Notes: generated by a model not told the origin, from the sequence alone. Numbered from the stretch's first letter, positions 45,285-55,977 are shown. The stretch: DNA of 64,000 bases from Tridacna crocea (GCA_943736015.1 OX031060.1:16195501-16259500), one strand, 5' to 3'. Program-made: numbers and translations.

Positions 45285-46080
45285 CTGTACTGCACTATGA
45301 AGACCTGAAACGAAGGCTCTTGAAAATATTGTGGGGAAGGGAGAAAAAGCTGGAAACCAGCATTTCCTCCTTTTCACATACCGGTAATTTCAAGTCTTAC
45401 TATCAAACATTGCTCTTTGAGCCACTTTGAAATTACTGTCTTCAAAATGCTTTCAATTTGGACAAGGTTAAACTTTTGTTGTCTAGTAAGGGTGAAGGGT
45501 TTACATATGAGCCAGACAGATATAAGGAAATTATATTCCGAAATTTTAGGTACAGGGTGTTTAATAATATATGTGCTTGTTCTGAATGCAATATTGTCTA
45601 CAAGGGTGATTTTGAAATAAATGGAAAGCTGACACCTTAACTCTTTACCACACAATCCCGACTTCTAACAACCCTGAAGAAGAAGCCTTTTGAAAACATT
45701 GTAGGAAAAAGAGAAAATGCTGGTAACCAGCATTTTCTCCTTTTTCCACAATGTTTTCTACCCTTCCCAATACAAATTTCAATTTTTGAGTCACATTTAT
45801 TTTGTTGTCAGCAGATGCGTTCGATTTGGACAAGTCCAAAACTTTGTCGTTTGGTAAAGAGTTAACCCTTTCCCAAACGACAAATTTTGGACTCTTCCAA
45901 ACTCAAAGAGTTTGCAGATGACAATTTTAAATTTGATAGAAATGGCAGAAAGTTCTCCAAGGGGGTAGAAAACACTGTGGGAAAAGGAGAAATTGCTTGT
46001 AACGAGCAATTTCTCCTTTTCCCACAGTGTTTTCAAAAGACTTGTACTACAGAACCTGGGCTTGTTTGGGAAAGGGTTAA
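45285..46080. mobile_element. Three family A MITEs
   Basis: 45285-45496 is a diverged plus copy. 45637-45865 (plus) and 45862-46080 (minus) share one TTAA. The last has TTTCCC/GGGAAA ends and a stem GAAATTGCTTGTAACGAGCA that mixes family A and family B features, still paired. Confidence 0.8.
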
Positions 46081-46174
46081 TGAAAAAATATTAAAAATGT
46101 ACATGATATAATAACACATCTGTCTAGACATTATTTTAACATAGATTTTTCTGACTAAGTCCATTTTAAAACAG

Positions 46175-46410
46175 GTGTACTACATAACATCAATTCTGGG
46201 CATTTAAGTAAAAACAGGTCTTTATTTAAAGATTATCATAGAAGAGTACAGATTTACAAGCAACAAAGTGGATTTGGGGCAACAGAGAAATTGGCCTTTC
46301 ATATTGAAGTGCTACAAAACAATGAGACAGTTGCTTTCACTGCAGACGGTATTGTGGTCCCCATGTCTTTCGCAGATGATGAGGACAATGCCGATACTGT
46401 AAATAAATAG
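46175..46410 (+). CDS. Possible terminal coding exon, unknown protein
   Basis: An open frame with no ATG start follows TTTTAAAACAG (acceptor-like). It includes SKNRSLFKDYHRRVQIYKQQ, SGFGATEKLAFHIEVLQ and TVAFTADGIVVPMSFADDED, ending NADTVNK and TAG. GC content and codon use rise compared with the flanking DNA, and no repeat family covers it. The same frame stays open after TAG to about 46602. I recognise no domain. It might be the last exon of a gene lying between the two clear ones, a pseudogene exon, or chance. Confidence 0.3.
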
Positions 46411-47411
46411 GGCTGTCTGATTATTTTGAGAGAGAATTTTATACCAATGCCGAAAGGAAGGAGTAATGAAATTGAAGTCACATGTATTAGTATATGTATT
46501 TTGTTTTGTTTTGTTTTTTGGAAAGTAAGGCTGAATAACTGTCAAAAGCATTCTGGCAAGAGTTATTTCTTCCAGGAATGGCAACACACTCGGAACCTGT
46601 AAGTCTTTCCTTACAAGTTGCTTTATAAAAATGGTGCATAGCCCAAAGTCAGGAGGGTATCAGGACATTTGCCTCCTGGACTTTTGCCCCTGTAGGACAC
46701 CTGCCCCCTGGATATCTGCCCCCCAGGCATTTGCCCCCATAGGACATCTGCCCCATAGGACATCCCTCCCAGACATCTGCCCTGGTAGGACATCTGGCAG
46801 TGGATATTTGCCCCCATAGGACAACTGCCTCCTGGGAAACGATAAACCTCTTCTAAATGATGTTGAAGAACTAATAACATCCTGAATTTTGCTTTATTTT
46901 TCTTAAAATGAAAAAAAGAACTTTTTATCGGGGTTTACAGCAGGCGTGCCAGATGAGTAACTGACTCTATAGTTATCATACTGGAAGTTTGATGTTAAAA
47001 CTGAAATCAATCAATCAGCAGAAGATTTTCAACAAAATAGCACTTATCGATACAACAGAAGTCCGGGGAGTGGAAGGGGAAGGGGGGGGGCTGCAAATGT
47101 CCTGGACCCCTACAAACATATTCTATAGGTTGGTAGAAACAAATAAACGAAGATACACGAAATGCACATAGAATATGGTTGTAGCTATTGCTACTGGAAA
47201 AATCAATGAAAAATCTTGATAAATAAAAGAATGACGCCAAGTGCCCTGAAACTTTTCGAACATCCCTCATAGGAAAGGGACTGCAGACATGCAAGAACCT
47301 TCACAATGAACTGTTCATGGTTACTGCTCCCAGGTGACTTCATGTATGACAAATGTTGTGAAATGGACTTGTTAGAAAAACTGAAGTGTATTAACTATTC
47401 TTAATGTAATT
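46411..47411. repeat. Intergenic DNA with a ~20-bp-unit minisatellite
   Basis: 46648-46845 consists of degenerate tandem units around GGACATCTGCCCC and CATTTGCCCCCATAG. The remainder is unique, with a G-rich tract at 47075-47091. Confidence 0.6.
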
Positions 47412-49101
47412 ATGCCCCCCTTTCGAAGAAATGGGGGTATATTGCTTTGCACTTGTCCGTCGGTCCGTAGACCAAGTTTGTCCGGAGCATAACTCAAAAA
47501 CTATTTCAGGTATCATCTTGAAACTTCATAGGTGGATAGATCTCATTAAGGAGAAGTGCAGTGCACAAGAACCATAACTCTGCCCATCACATTTTTTGAG
47601 TTATTGCCCTTTGTTGATTTTCATACTTAATTTTTGTACGGAGCATAACTCAAAAACTATTTCAGGTATCATCTTGAAACTACGTAGGTGGATAGATCTC
47701 ATTAAGGAGAAGTGCAGTGCACAAGAACAACAACTCTGCCCATCATATTTTTGGAGTTATTGCCCTTTGTTGATTTTCATACTTAATTTTTGTCTGGAGC
47801 ACAACTCAAAAACTATTTCAGGTATCATCTTGAAACTACATAGGTGGATAAATCTCATTAAGGAGAAGTGCAGTGTACAAGAACCATAACTCTGCCCATC
47901 ATATTTTTGGAGTTATTGCCCTTTGTTGATTTTCATACTTAATTTTTGTCCGGAGCATAACTCAAAAAGTATTTTAGGTATCACCTTGAAACTTCATAGG
48001 TGGATAGATCTTATTAAGGAGAAGTGCAGAGCACAAGTACGATAACTCTGCCCATCATATTTTTGGAGTTATTGCCCTTTGTTGATTTTCATATTTAATT
48101 TTTGTCTGTAGCATAACTCTAAAAGTATTTCAGGTATCACCTTGAAACCTTATATGTGAAAAGATCTTATTAAGGAGAAGTGCATTGCACAATAACCATA
48201 ACTCTGCCTATCATATTTTTGGAGTTATTGCTCTTTGTTGATTTTCAGACTTAATTTTTGTCCGGAGCATAACTCAGAAAGTATTTCAGGTATCATCTTG
48301 AAACTACATAGGTGGATAGATCTCATTAAGGTGAAGTGCAGTGCACAAGAACAACAACTCTGCCCATCATATTTATGGAGTTATTGTCCTTTGTTGATTT
48401 TCATACTTAATTTTTGTCCGGAGTATAACTCTAAAAGTATTTCAGGTATTATCTTAAAACCTCATAGGTGGATAGATCTTATTAAGGAGAAGTGCAGTGC
48501 ACAAGTACCATAACTCTGCCCATCATATTTTTGGAGTTATTGCCCTTTGTTGATTTTCATAGTTAATTTTTGTCAGGAGCATAACTCAAAAATAATTTCA
48601 GGTATCACCTTGAAACCTCATAGGTGGATTAACCTTATTAAGGAGAAGTGCAGTGCACAAGAACCATAACTCTGCCCATTATATTTTTGGAGCTTTAGCC
48701 CTTTGTTGATTTTCATACTTAATTTTTGTCCAGAGTATAACTCAAAAGGTTTTTCAGGTATCATCTTGAAACTTTATATGGGGATAGATCTTATTCAGGA
48801 GAAGTGCATTGCACAAGAACCATAACTCTGCCCATTATATTTTTGCAATTACTGCCCTTTGTTGATTTTTGTACTTATTTTTTTTCCGGAGCATAACTCA
48901 AAAAGTATGTGAGGTAAAATCATGAAACTTTAAAAGTTGATAGTTCACATAAATGGGAAGTACAGTGCCCAAGAATTGTTAATTTATCATTAATAATTTT
49001 TGAGTAATTACCCTTTGTTCGTTTTTACACTTTGAACGTAAGAGTTTATAATCACATTGGATGCCATTAGGGGGGCATACATGTTTTACAAACATCTCTT
49101 G
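47412..49101 (+). mobile_element. Pearl/HINE-like element with ten exact 156-bp units
   Basis: Starts ATGCCCCCCTTTCGAAGAAA then TGGGGGTAT (5' palindrome), then CGTCGGTCCG. The core marker GTCCGGAGCATAACTC or its variants starts at 47480, 47636, 47792, 47948, 48104, 48260, 48416, 48572, 48728 and 48884: a constant 156 bp. Ends GGGGGGCATACATG, hairpin ATGTTTTACAAACAT, CTCTTG. Because 156 is divisible by three, open frames appear to encode repeated peptides (HRWIDLIKEKCSAQE); this is a by-product. Inserted between T residues. Confidence 0.85.
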
Positions 49102-49425
49102 TTATATCATTAAAGTAATGCCTATGTTCTGTATATCATATGAAATTTTATTATGTCAGCAAATAGTTGGCAGCTTTCAATTAAAACTAAATAGAAAATG
49201 TTGACACTTTGAATTTGTATATATATTATGAAACACCCTGTACAAGTAAAAAAGGGCAGTCAGTGTACTTGTTGAAGTTAATGTTCTAGTTTAGAGGCGA
49301 AAGGGGAAGTAGTCCATCTAAAAGTTGAAGATGGTAATTGTACCCATCGTCCTAACCCTTTAGCAGACAACAAAATGCTAGCCTTGTCAGTTTTCTCCAT
49401 TTAAAATCTTCATTTCATTTGCACT
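49102..49425. other. Unique intergenic DNA with a family A scrap
   Basis: 49353-49392 matches the left end of a minus family A copy. Nothing else recognised. Confidence 0.35.
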
Positions 49426-49654
49426 TTAACCCATTACCACTCAATCCCTACTTTTGACGCCCCTGAGAAAGAAGCCTTTTGAAAACACTGTGGGAAAAGG
49501 AGAAAATGCTGGTAACCAGCATTTTCTCCTTTTCCCACAGTGTTTTCTACCCTTCCCAGAACAAATTTCAATTTTTCAGTCACCTTTATTTTGTCGTCTG
49601 CAAATGCTTTCAATTTGGACCAGTCTAAAATTTTCTCGTGTGGTAATGAGTTAA
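49426..49654 (+). mobile_element. Family A TTAA hairpin MITE, type copy
   Basis: One of the cleanest copies: TTAA both ends, left CCCATTACCACTCAATCCC, GACGCCCCTGAGAAAGAAGC, then a stem of GAAAACACTGTGGGAAAAGG and AGAAAATGCTGGT mirrored without mismatch around a single A. The right side runs TTTTGTCGTCTGCAAATGC and TTCAATTTGGACCAGTC to GGTAATGAG. The 4-bp TTAA duplication and CCC(T/A)TTACC-type ends suggest mobilisation by a piggyBac-like transposase (family inference). No element in the window encodes such an enzyme. Confidence 0.9.
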
Positions 49655-50552
49655 TTCTTCATCAAATGACAAAATCTCAGACTTATCCAAGTAGAAAGCA
49701 CTTGAAGAGAGCATGTCAAACATGTTTTAACTCTTTACCACACAATCAGACTTTTAACGACCCTGAGTAAAAAGCCTTTTGAAAACATTGAGGGAAAAGG
49801 AGAAAATGCTGGTAATGGTTACCAGCATTTTCCTTTTCCCACAATGTTTTCTACCCCTGCCAAATTGAATTTCTATTTTTCAGACACATTTATTTTTTTG
49901 TCTGCAAATGCTTTCAATTTGGATCAGTCCATAAATTTGTCGTTTGGTAAAGAGTTAAAATTCTTTAACAAACAACAAAATTCTGGACTCGTCCGAATTG
50001 AAAGCATTTGCAGACTACAAAATAAATGTGAATCAAACATTGAAATTTGATTTGGGAAGGGTTGTAAACCTTGTGGGAAAAGGAGAAAATGCTGGTTACC
50101 AGCATTTTCTCCTTTTCCTACAATGTTTTCAAAAGGCTTCTTTCTCAGAGTCGTCAAAAGTTGGGATTATGTGGTAAAGAGTTAACCCATTATCACTCAG
50201 CAAAATGTTAGATCAATTCATATTGAAAGCATTTGCAGACGACAATTTCAAAGAAGCTCAAATGGCGCAATTTTGCTTTGATAGTATAGAAAACTTTGCG
50301 GGAAAAGGTGAAAATGCTGGTTACCAGTATTTTCTCCTTTTCCCACAATGTTTTCAAAAGGCTTCTTCCTCAGGGGTGTAAAAAGGCATCATTGTGTGGT
50401 AAAGGGTTAAAAAGTAGGATTTGCCCTTGAAAGAATAAAAACATTGTGGGAAAAGAACAGGATGCAAGTAGCTAGCATTTTCTCCTATTCTCACAATCAA
50501 AGGCCTTTCTTGCTAGGGTAAATTTACTAGCGGTTGTTCGGTAGGGAGCTGA
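49651..50552. mobile_element. Five family A copies
   Basis: 49651-49725 is a minus left-end fragment sharing the previous TTAA. 49727-49958 is a plus copy whose centre is duplicated (GGTAATGGTTACC). 49960-50185 and 50182-50410 are minus copies sharing TTAA. 50411-50552 is a minus fragment. Confidence 0.8.
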
Positions 50553-50564
50553 GGTTTATCTCTT

Positions 50565-51313
50565 AGCCCTTTTGTACACAATCTGGACTTTTGATGATCC
50601 TGAGAAAGAAGCCTTTGGAAAACATAGTGGGGAAAGGAGAAAATGCTGGTGACCAGCATTTTCCAATTTTCCTACAATGTTTTCTACCCTTCCCAAACCA
50701 AATTTCAGTTTTTCTGTCATATTTATTTTGTCATCTACAAATGCTTTCACTGTGGACCAGTCTATTCTTTTGCCATGTGGTAAAGCTTTAAACCCTTTAC
50801 CACACAGTGCCGGCTTTCAACAAACCTAGGAGACAAACCTTTTGAAAAGTTTGTGGGAAAGTATGAAAAGGCTGGTAACCAGCATTTTCTCCTTTACCTA
50901 CAACATTTTCTACCCGATCAAAGAAAAAAAAGCACAACTTGAGTTACATTGAAATTGTCATCTGCAAATGCTTTCAGTTTTGGCAGGGCCAAAAGTTAAT
51001 TGTCATGTACAGAGTTTATTTCAAATGAAATTGTAGAATCCATTAGAAATCGGACTTTTTAATCCCATATAGTTGTGTATAATGATTAACTCTCTACCAA
51101 ACAACAAAATTTCAGACTGGTACAAATTGAAAACATTTGCAGACGACAAAATAAATATGACTAAAGAACTGAAATTTGTTTTAGGAAGGGAAAAAAACAT
51201 TGTGGGAAAAGGAGAAAATGCTGGTTACCAGCATTTTCTCCTTTTCTCACAATGTTTTCAAAAAGCCTCTTTCACGGGATGTTAAAAGTCAGGATTGTGT
51301 GGTAAAGGGTTAA
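50565..51313. mobile_element. Three family A MITEs upstream of the receptor gene
   Basis: 50565-50791 and 50788-51014 (plus) share a TTAA. 51086-51313 is a complete minus copy whose right TTAA lies 40 bp before the acceptor of the nuclear receptor exon. Confidence 0.8.
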
Positions 51314-51317
51314 CTAA

Positions 51318-51407
51318 AAATTCTTTCAAATATTTTCCAGGTTTCAATTCCAGGCTTGCGTTGATGTGTTGGTCCAGGCTAATTTGCCAAATTGGTCATA
51401 TTCAAGC
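51318..51407 (+). promoter_or_regulatory. Splice acceptor and 5' leader of the receptor exon
   Basis: TTCTTTCAAATATTTTCCAG (51321-51340) and TTTCAATTCCAG (to 51353) are acceptor-like, suggesting an upstream non-coding exon. The leader contains ATG at 51364-51366 out of frame with the main ORF; this short frame runs past the main start and could lower translation. Confidence 0.45.
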
Positions 51408-52892
51408 ATGGCACAGCCTACTGATACTCCTGTAGAAGGGAATGATATATCAGGTGCCACATTCCTCTTACACGAATATGACGGGCTTGACAGCAACATG
51501 GATTTGGGGCAGCTGATCAAAATTGAGGCATCGTTTGCTTCTGGCGAAAAAGAATATTCTCTCGCGCCAGATGAAGAATGGAATTTAGTTGTGTCATCCT
51601 CTTCTTCCTCAATATCGCAGGAAGACAAAGCAGCATCCCTGAGGTATCCCCCATGTGTCATTTGTGGTGGAAAAGCATCTGGCCTCCATTATGGTTGCTA
51701 CACTTGTGAAGCATGTAAGAATTTCTTTCGTCGATATTTGATGCGAAATGAACTTTTCCACTGTAAAAAAGGAGGTAACTGTAAAATTGTAAATAAAACA
51801 AGAGGAAACTGTTCAGGATGCCGACTTCAGAAGTGCCTTGCAGAGGGTATGTCTAAAGATAAATCAAAGATTGGTAGATATACTCATGCTCAAAGAACTG
51901 AAACTATCAATGAAGTTAAGAAGTTGGAAGGAAAGTATGATGAAGTTTCAGACAGCTCAAATGCACAAAGTACCTTAAACACTCACATCAAATCTGAAAC
52001 AAATGATCCCAATGGGTTGGCCATAAACCTTAAGCTCACAGAAAATCATGAACTCGCTCTAAGTGAATCAGATACACAGCTTGTTGAAACGTTTACAGAA
52101 TCTATGGATGCAATTGAACATTTTGGAGAGTCTGGTAAGACCCTAGAAGGCATAAGAAAACTAATTGAGGACCATTATCAGAATTACCTTGCAAAGGTGA
52201 AACTGTTTGGACCACTGAAAGCCATTCCAAAGGAAGAATACTTCACTTTACTGAAAATGCATAATATTGACCTGGACCAGAGATGGGACTTGTTTAAAAG
52301 AGAAGCAAACAACTGTAATCATATTGTTCAGAGATACTGTGAATTTGCATATAAAATACCTGGGTTCAAAGAGCTAGATGGTAAGGACCAAGAGAATTTG
52401 CTGAAATTTGGACATTGTGAGTTCTTTCTGATACTCATGCATCAGGGCTACATGGAGGAGTACAAAATATTTCTGGAGATGAATGGGGTACCATCCCATA
52501 TTGAAGAGGCAGCTGACAAAATATTTTCCCGAACTTTGGTGGAACTGCAGTGTGAATTGTTTGTAAAGTGGCAGAAAGTTAATCTAGCAAAGGAGGAAAT
52601 GGCTGTCCTGATAGCCATGGCTTTGGTATGTACAGACAGATGTGAGTTAATTAATTTTGAAGCAGTTGACAAAGTTCATAGCGATTTAACAAACTTGCTG
52701 TGCAAAGTACTGTATCATCTAAATGGAAAAAGCTGGCAAAAGAAATTTGCCAAAATTGTTGACTGTTTGACAGCTGGTAGGCAGGGAGGTGAACTTTACT
52801 TCAAGGAATACCAGGAAATGAGCCAAAATCAAATGATAACAGATGCAGCGCCCAATTTTCCAGCTCTGTGCCCAGAATTGCCCGATTCTTGA
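51408..52892 (+). CDS. Nuclear receptor, single coding exon, CEACKN P-box
   Basis: A 494-residue ligand-regulated-type transcription factor. I choose ATG 51408 (AGCATGG, A at -3 and G at +4); the frame is open upstream without another ATG. Residues 1-80 are an acidic/Ser-rich A/B region. At 83-138 two C4 zinc fingers have exact spacing: Cys 83, 86, 100, 103 and Cys 119, 125, 135, 138. The P-box is CEACKN, followed by FFRR; most NR1 receptors have CEGCKG. After a hinge, the ligand-binding domain (about 250-480) contains the family signature FAYKIPGFKELDGKDQENLL. The C-terminus, PALCPELPDS, is a poor AF-2 helix. DBD and LBD in one exon is unusual and suggests intron loss or retroposition; no poly(A) tract or target duplication is visible. 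Molluscs have expanded NR1-like receptors, but the subfamily cannot be fixed by eye. Confidence 0.92.
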   Translation: MAQPTDTPVEGNDISGATFLLHEYDGLDSNMDLGQLIKIEASFASGEKEYSLAPDEEWNLVVSSSSSSISQEDKAASLRYPPCVICGGKASGLHYGCYTCEACKNFFRRYLMRNELFHCKKGGNCKIVNKTRGNCSGCRLQKCLAEGMSKDKSKIGRYTHAQRTETINEVKKLEGKYDEVSDSSNAQSTLNTHIKSETNDPNGLAINLKLTENHELALSESDTQLVETFTESMDAIEHFGESGKTLEGIRKLIEDHYQNYLAKVKLFGPLKAIPKEEYFTLLKMHNIDLDQRWDLFKREANNCNHIVQRYCEFAYKIPGFKELDGKDQENLLKFGHCEFFLILMHQGYMEEYKIFLEMNGVPSHIEEAADKIFSRTLVELQCELFVKWQKVNLAKEEMAVLIAMALVCTDRCELINFEAVDKVHSDLTNLLCKVLYHLNGKSWQKKFAKIVDCLTAGRQGGELYFKEYQEMSQNQMITDAAPNFPALCPELPDS

Positions 52893-53160
52893 TGTAAAAT
52901 TGATAACAGAGCCATGCTATTGCAAAGGGGAACTTAACTTGTTACCACACGGCAAAATTTTAGACCTCTCCAAATTGAAAGCATCTGCAGACAACAATTT
53001 CAGAGTGGCTTAAATGGTGCAATTTTGCTTTGATAAGGAAGACAACTTTGTGTGAAAAGAAGAAAATGCTGGTTACCAGCATTTTCTCCATTTCCCACAA
53101 TGTTTTCAAAAGGCTTCTTCCTCAGGGTTGTTAAAAGCCGTCACTGTGCGGAAAAGGATT
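52893..53160 (-). mobile_element. Family A MITE just after the receptor stop codon
   Basis: Minus copy 52934-53160 begins 42 bp after the TGA, so the receptor mRNA probably carries this hairpin in its 3' UTR. There is no AATAAA between stop and MITE; the nearest downstream is at about 53742. Confidence 0.8.
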
Positions 53161-53454
53161 ATTGCACCAGTCTCCATAATGCATTTTATCAAGTAAGACA
53201 TCTTGTTGTAATGGATCCATTAAATCCATCTTACATGTGACCGAATCATATGCTAGACTGGTTGTTTGATATGCAGAGAAGTTACCAATACCGAAAAGTT
53301 TTGGCCCAGGTCAGTTGGAAGGAATGTCTGTGCTGACCTAGATCGATACTTTTCCAAAATGGCATTAAGCCCCCTTTTCACAGAGCATGGCTCACCGATA
53401 TGTGTCTTGATCTCTTAATTGTGAAATCCTGTGACCATCATTGCATATTTTTGT
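53161..53454. repeat. Dispersed repeat related to 10735-10890
   Basis: Shares TTTTGGCCCAGGTCAG and GGCATTAAGCCCCCTTTTCA followed by CAGAGCATGG with the earlier copy. Confidence 0.5.
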
Positions 53455-54240
53455 TTAACTCATTGCCACACAATCAGGACTTTCAACGACTTTGAGAAGG
53501 ATAGCTTTTGAAAACATTGTAGGAAAAGGAGAAAATGCTGATAACCAGCATTTTTTCCTTTTCCCACAATGTTTTCTACCCTTTCTAAATCCAATTTCAA
53601 TTTTTTACTCTCATTTACTTTGTCAGCTGCAAGTGCTTTCAATTTGGACCTGTCTAAAATTTTGTCGTTTGTTAAAGAGTTAACTGTTTCAGATTTACTT
53701 TTTACCAGACAGCATAGTGTTAGGCGCCTTCTGATTGAAAAATAAAATGTAGACCATGAATTAGGTAGATATGGGTCAAATTTTGAAATTTGTCTTTGAT
53801 TGGGCAGAAAAAAATGTGGGAAAAAAAAGAAATGCTGGTTACCAGCATTTTCTCCTTTTCCTGCAATGTTATGTGATGGCTTCCTTTTTAGAATCGTCTA
53901 AACACAGCATTGTTTAGTAAAGGGCCATTTCTTTAGCTCTTTACCAAACGACAAAATTTTGGACAAACCCAAATTCGAAGCATTTGCAGACGAAAAGATA
54001 AATTTGAATCAGAAATTGAAATCTGATCTGTCAAGGGTAGAAAATATGGAGGGAAAAGGAGAAAATGCCTATTACCAGCATTTTCTCCTTTTCCCACAAT
54101 GTTTTCAAAGGCTTGATTGTGTGGTAAATGGTTAAGAAAAACCATAGTCACCTAGAGAGCTCTTGTTTAGTCTTACAGAGGGAGACCTATTTGAAAACAG
54201 TGTGACTAAAGAATTAAAATGCTAGTAATTATCAATTGAC
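53455..54240. mobile_element. Four family A copies
   Basis: 53455-53683 is a complete plus copy. 53697-53925 is a diverged minus copy. 53933-54135 is a minus copy missing the segment between GCTT and GATTGTGTGG. 54171-54240 is a plus fragment. Confidence 0.75.
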
Positions 54241-54725
54241 TTTTCTGTAAACGTGAGTTTGGCACACCCCCCTTGTAATGCCTTATAAGCCTGACAAGCT
54301 AACTAGAAAATGGATTCGAATACACAGAGAAAGAGCATTTATTTCAGTTTTATTCTAGCTGGTATTTCGCTCCAGGTTAATTAAACAATTATTTTTCCCC
54401 GAACTTTTTTATCAATTCAAATAGTGTTGGCTGCTTTGATAATTAAATAGACATGATCAAATTATTGCATGTCTGTAACAAATTGTGTCAGACCTTTTTG
54501 TTTACATGATGTTGGAACACCTATCAATCATAATCGTCAGAAAGGTCAGTTTGTTCGCTAGCAACAATGTTTTGTGTGTTCTGTATTTGTTTTGCCAAAT
54601 TTGTTTGATTTTTAAAGGCTTGAATATTACTAGAAAAACATTTTCATTTTGTAAGGAGTTAAGAACAAGGGGTATAAGTCAAGTGTTTTTGAAGTGATTC
54701 AATCTCTGTAGCAAAAGACAATACT
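54241..54725. other. Unique AT-rich intergenic DNA
   Basis: No element or coding signal recognised, apart from a possible family A right-end relic near 54630-54662. Confidence 0.35.
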
Positions 54726-54978
54726 CGCCATGCTCTGGCAAAAGGGGGAGGGGGGGTTTAACTCATTACCAAACAATATGTGGTTTTTACGAGCCTGAGA
54801 TAGAAGCCTTTTGAAAACATTGTGGGAAAAGGAGAAAATGCTGGTAACCATCATTTTCTCCTTTTCCCACAATGTTTTCTATCTTTTACAAAACAAATTT
54901 CAAATTTTCAATCACTTTTATTTTGTCGTCTGCAAATGCTGTTTGGTGATGAGTTAAGGTCCCTTTTGGCAGAGCATG
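54726..54978 (+). mobile_element. Family A MITE inside a small inverted-repeat element
   Basis: The MITE (54758-54957, TTAA both ends, internal deletion before GGTGATGAG) is bracketed by CGCCATGCTCTGGCAAAAGG on the left and CCCTTTTGGCAGAGCATGGC on the right, an inverted pair also seen around 10177-10888. Confidence 0.65.
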
Positions 54979-55182
54979 GCACATATAGGGTTATAAAGTT
55001 CAAATGCGATCAAACTTGCTCTGTAGAGCCTGATCTTTGTCAACACTTTCTCCAAAACACTGAAAGCTTCCCATGCATCACAAAGATTAGCCCATTACTG
55101 TATGATAAGTTTTTTTCTCGTCAAATCAAAAAATTACAGTATTGCAAACCGCAAAATCATAAAACGTGAATGAAGGGAAAAA

Positions 55183-55410
55183 CAGGAGCTTTTACCACAC
55201 AATCCCTACTTTTGATGCCCCCAAGACAGAAGCCTTTTGAAAACACTGTAGGAAAAGGAGAAAATGCTGGTAACCAGCATTTTCTCCTTTTCCCAGTGTT
55301 TTCTATCCTTCCCAGAACAAATTTTAATTTTTCAGTCACCTTTATTTTGTCGTCTGCAAATGCTTTCAGTTTGGACCAGTCTAAAATTTTCTTGTGTGGT
55401 AAAAAATTAA
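55183..55410 (+). mobile_element. Family A MITE
   Basis: Plus copy, CACTGTAGG in the left arm, a short deletion in the right arm (CCCAGTG), right TTAA at 55407-55410. Confidence 0.8.
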
Positions 55411-55977
55411 GCCTTTGGCTGCTATGCTTGACTCGCTGACCTATTGCAGACAGTGTAGATTAAGATCAGACTGCACAGAATGTGCAGTCTAATCTTTGAT
55501 CTACACTGTTTGTTATTGAGATATTATTCCCAATACATGATTTTGAAATAGTTATATTTGAGTTATTTATGTTGAATTGAAAATTTAATTTTAGTTATTT
55601 AGCAGGACATATAGGATCTGACATGAGTGGGCTTTTGAGGTAAGATTTTATTAAACGAGTTAAGGGAAATGTTATAAAGTGAGCCTTTGGCAAGTTTAAT
55701 AACATTTTTCTTGACAAGTTTTAAAAAATCTTATGTCAAAAGCCCACAAATGTCAGATTCTTTAAATCACATAACGATATTTCACAAAATATAGATCAGA
55801 TGTTGCAAGAACATTCAGAAATGCACCCAAGGTATTTTCCATTCACTTGTATGAAATGCGTACAAAATGACGTCAAAAATGATGTCACACAAATGTGATA
55901 TTAAACGTGTGTGAGATTAGAAAATTCATAATGGGTATATTACACTGAAAACAAGGGAGGTTATGTGATAAAAAGGT
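55411..55977. repeat. Two palindromic repeats
   Basis: 55450-55510 is the best copy of the GATCAGACTGCACAGAATGT palindrome. 55618-55775 is a long imperfect foldback: GGATCTGACAT, GTGGGCTTTTGA and TAAGATTTT on the left mirrored by AAAATCTTA, TCAAAAGCCCAC and ATGTCAGATTC on the right. Confidence 0.65.

Noticed and set aside
47596..48513. Tandem protein repeats (HRWIDLIKEKCSAQE)
   Set aside because: The 156-bp DNA unit is a multiple of three, so a frame stays open by chance across some units. Stops interrupt it in others, and no start or domain is present.
47412..49101. CRISPR-like or centromeric satellite array
   Set aside because: Units are tandem without spacers and are enclosed by transposon ends with a hairpin terminus, which fits a HINE/pearl-type element.
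51366..51407. Start of the nuclear receptor at 51366
   Set aside because: The codon there is GTG. The first in-frame ATG, in a good context, is 51408.
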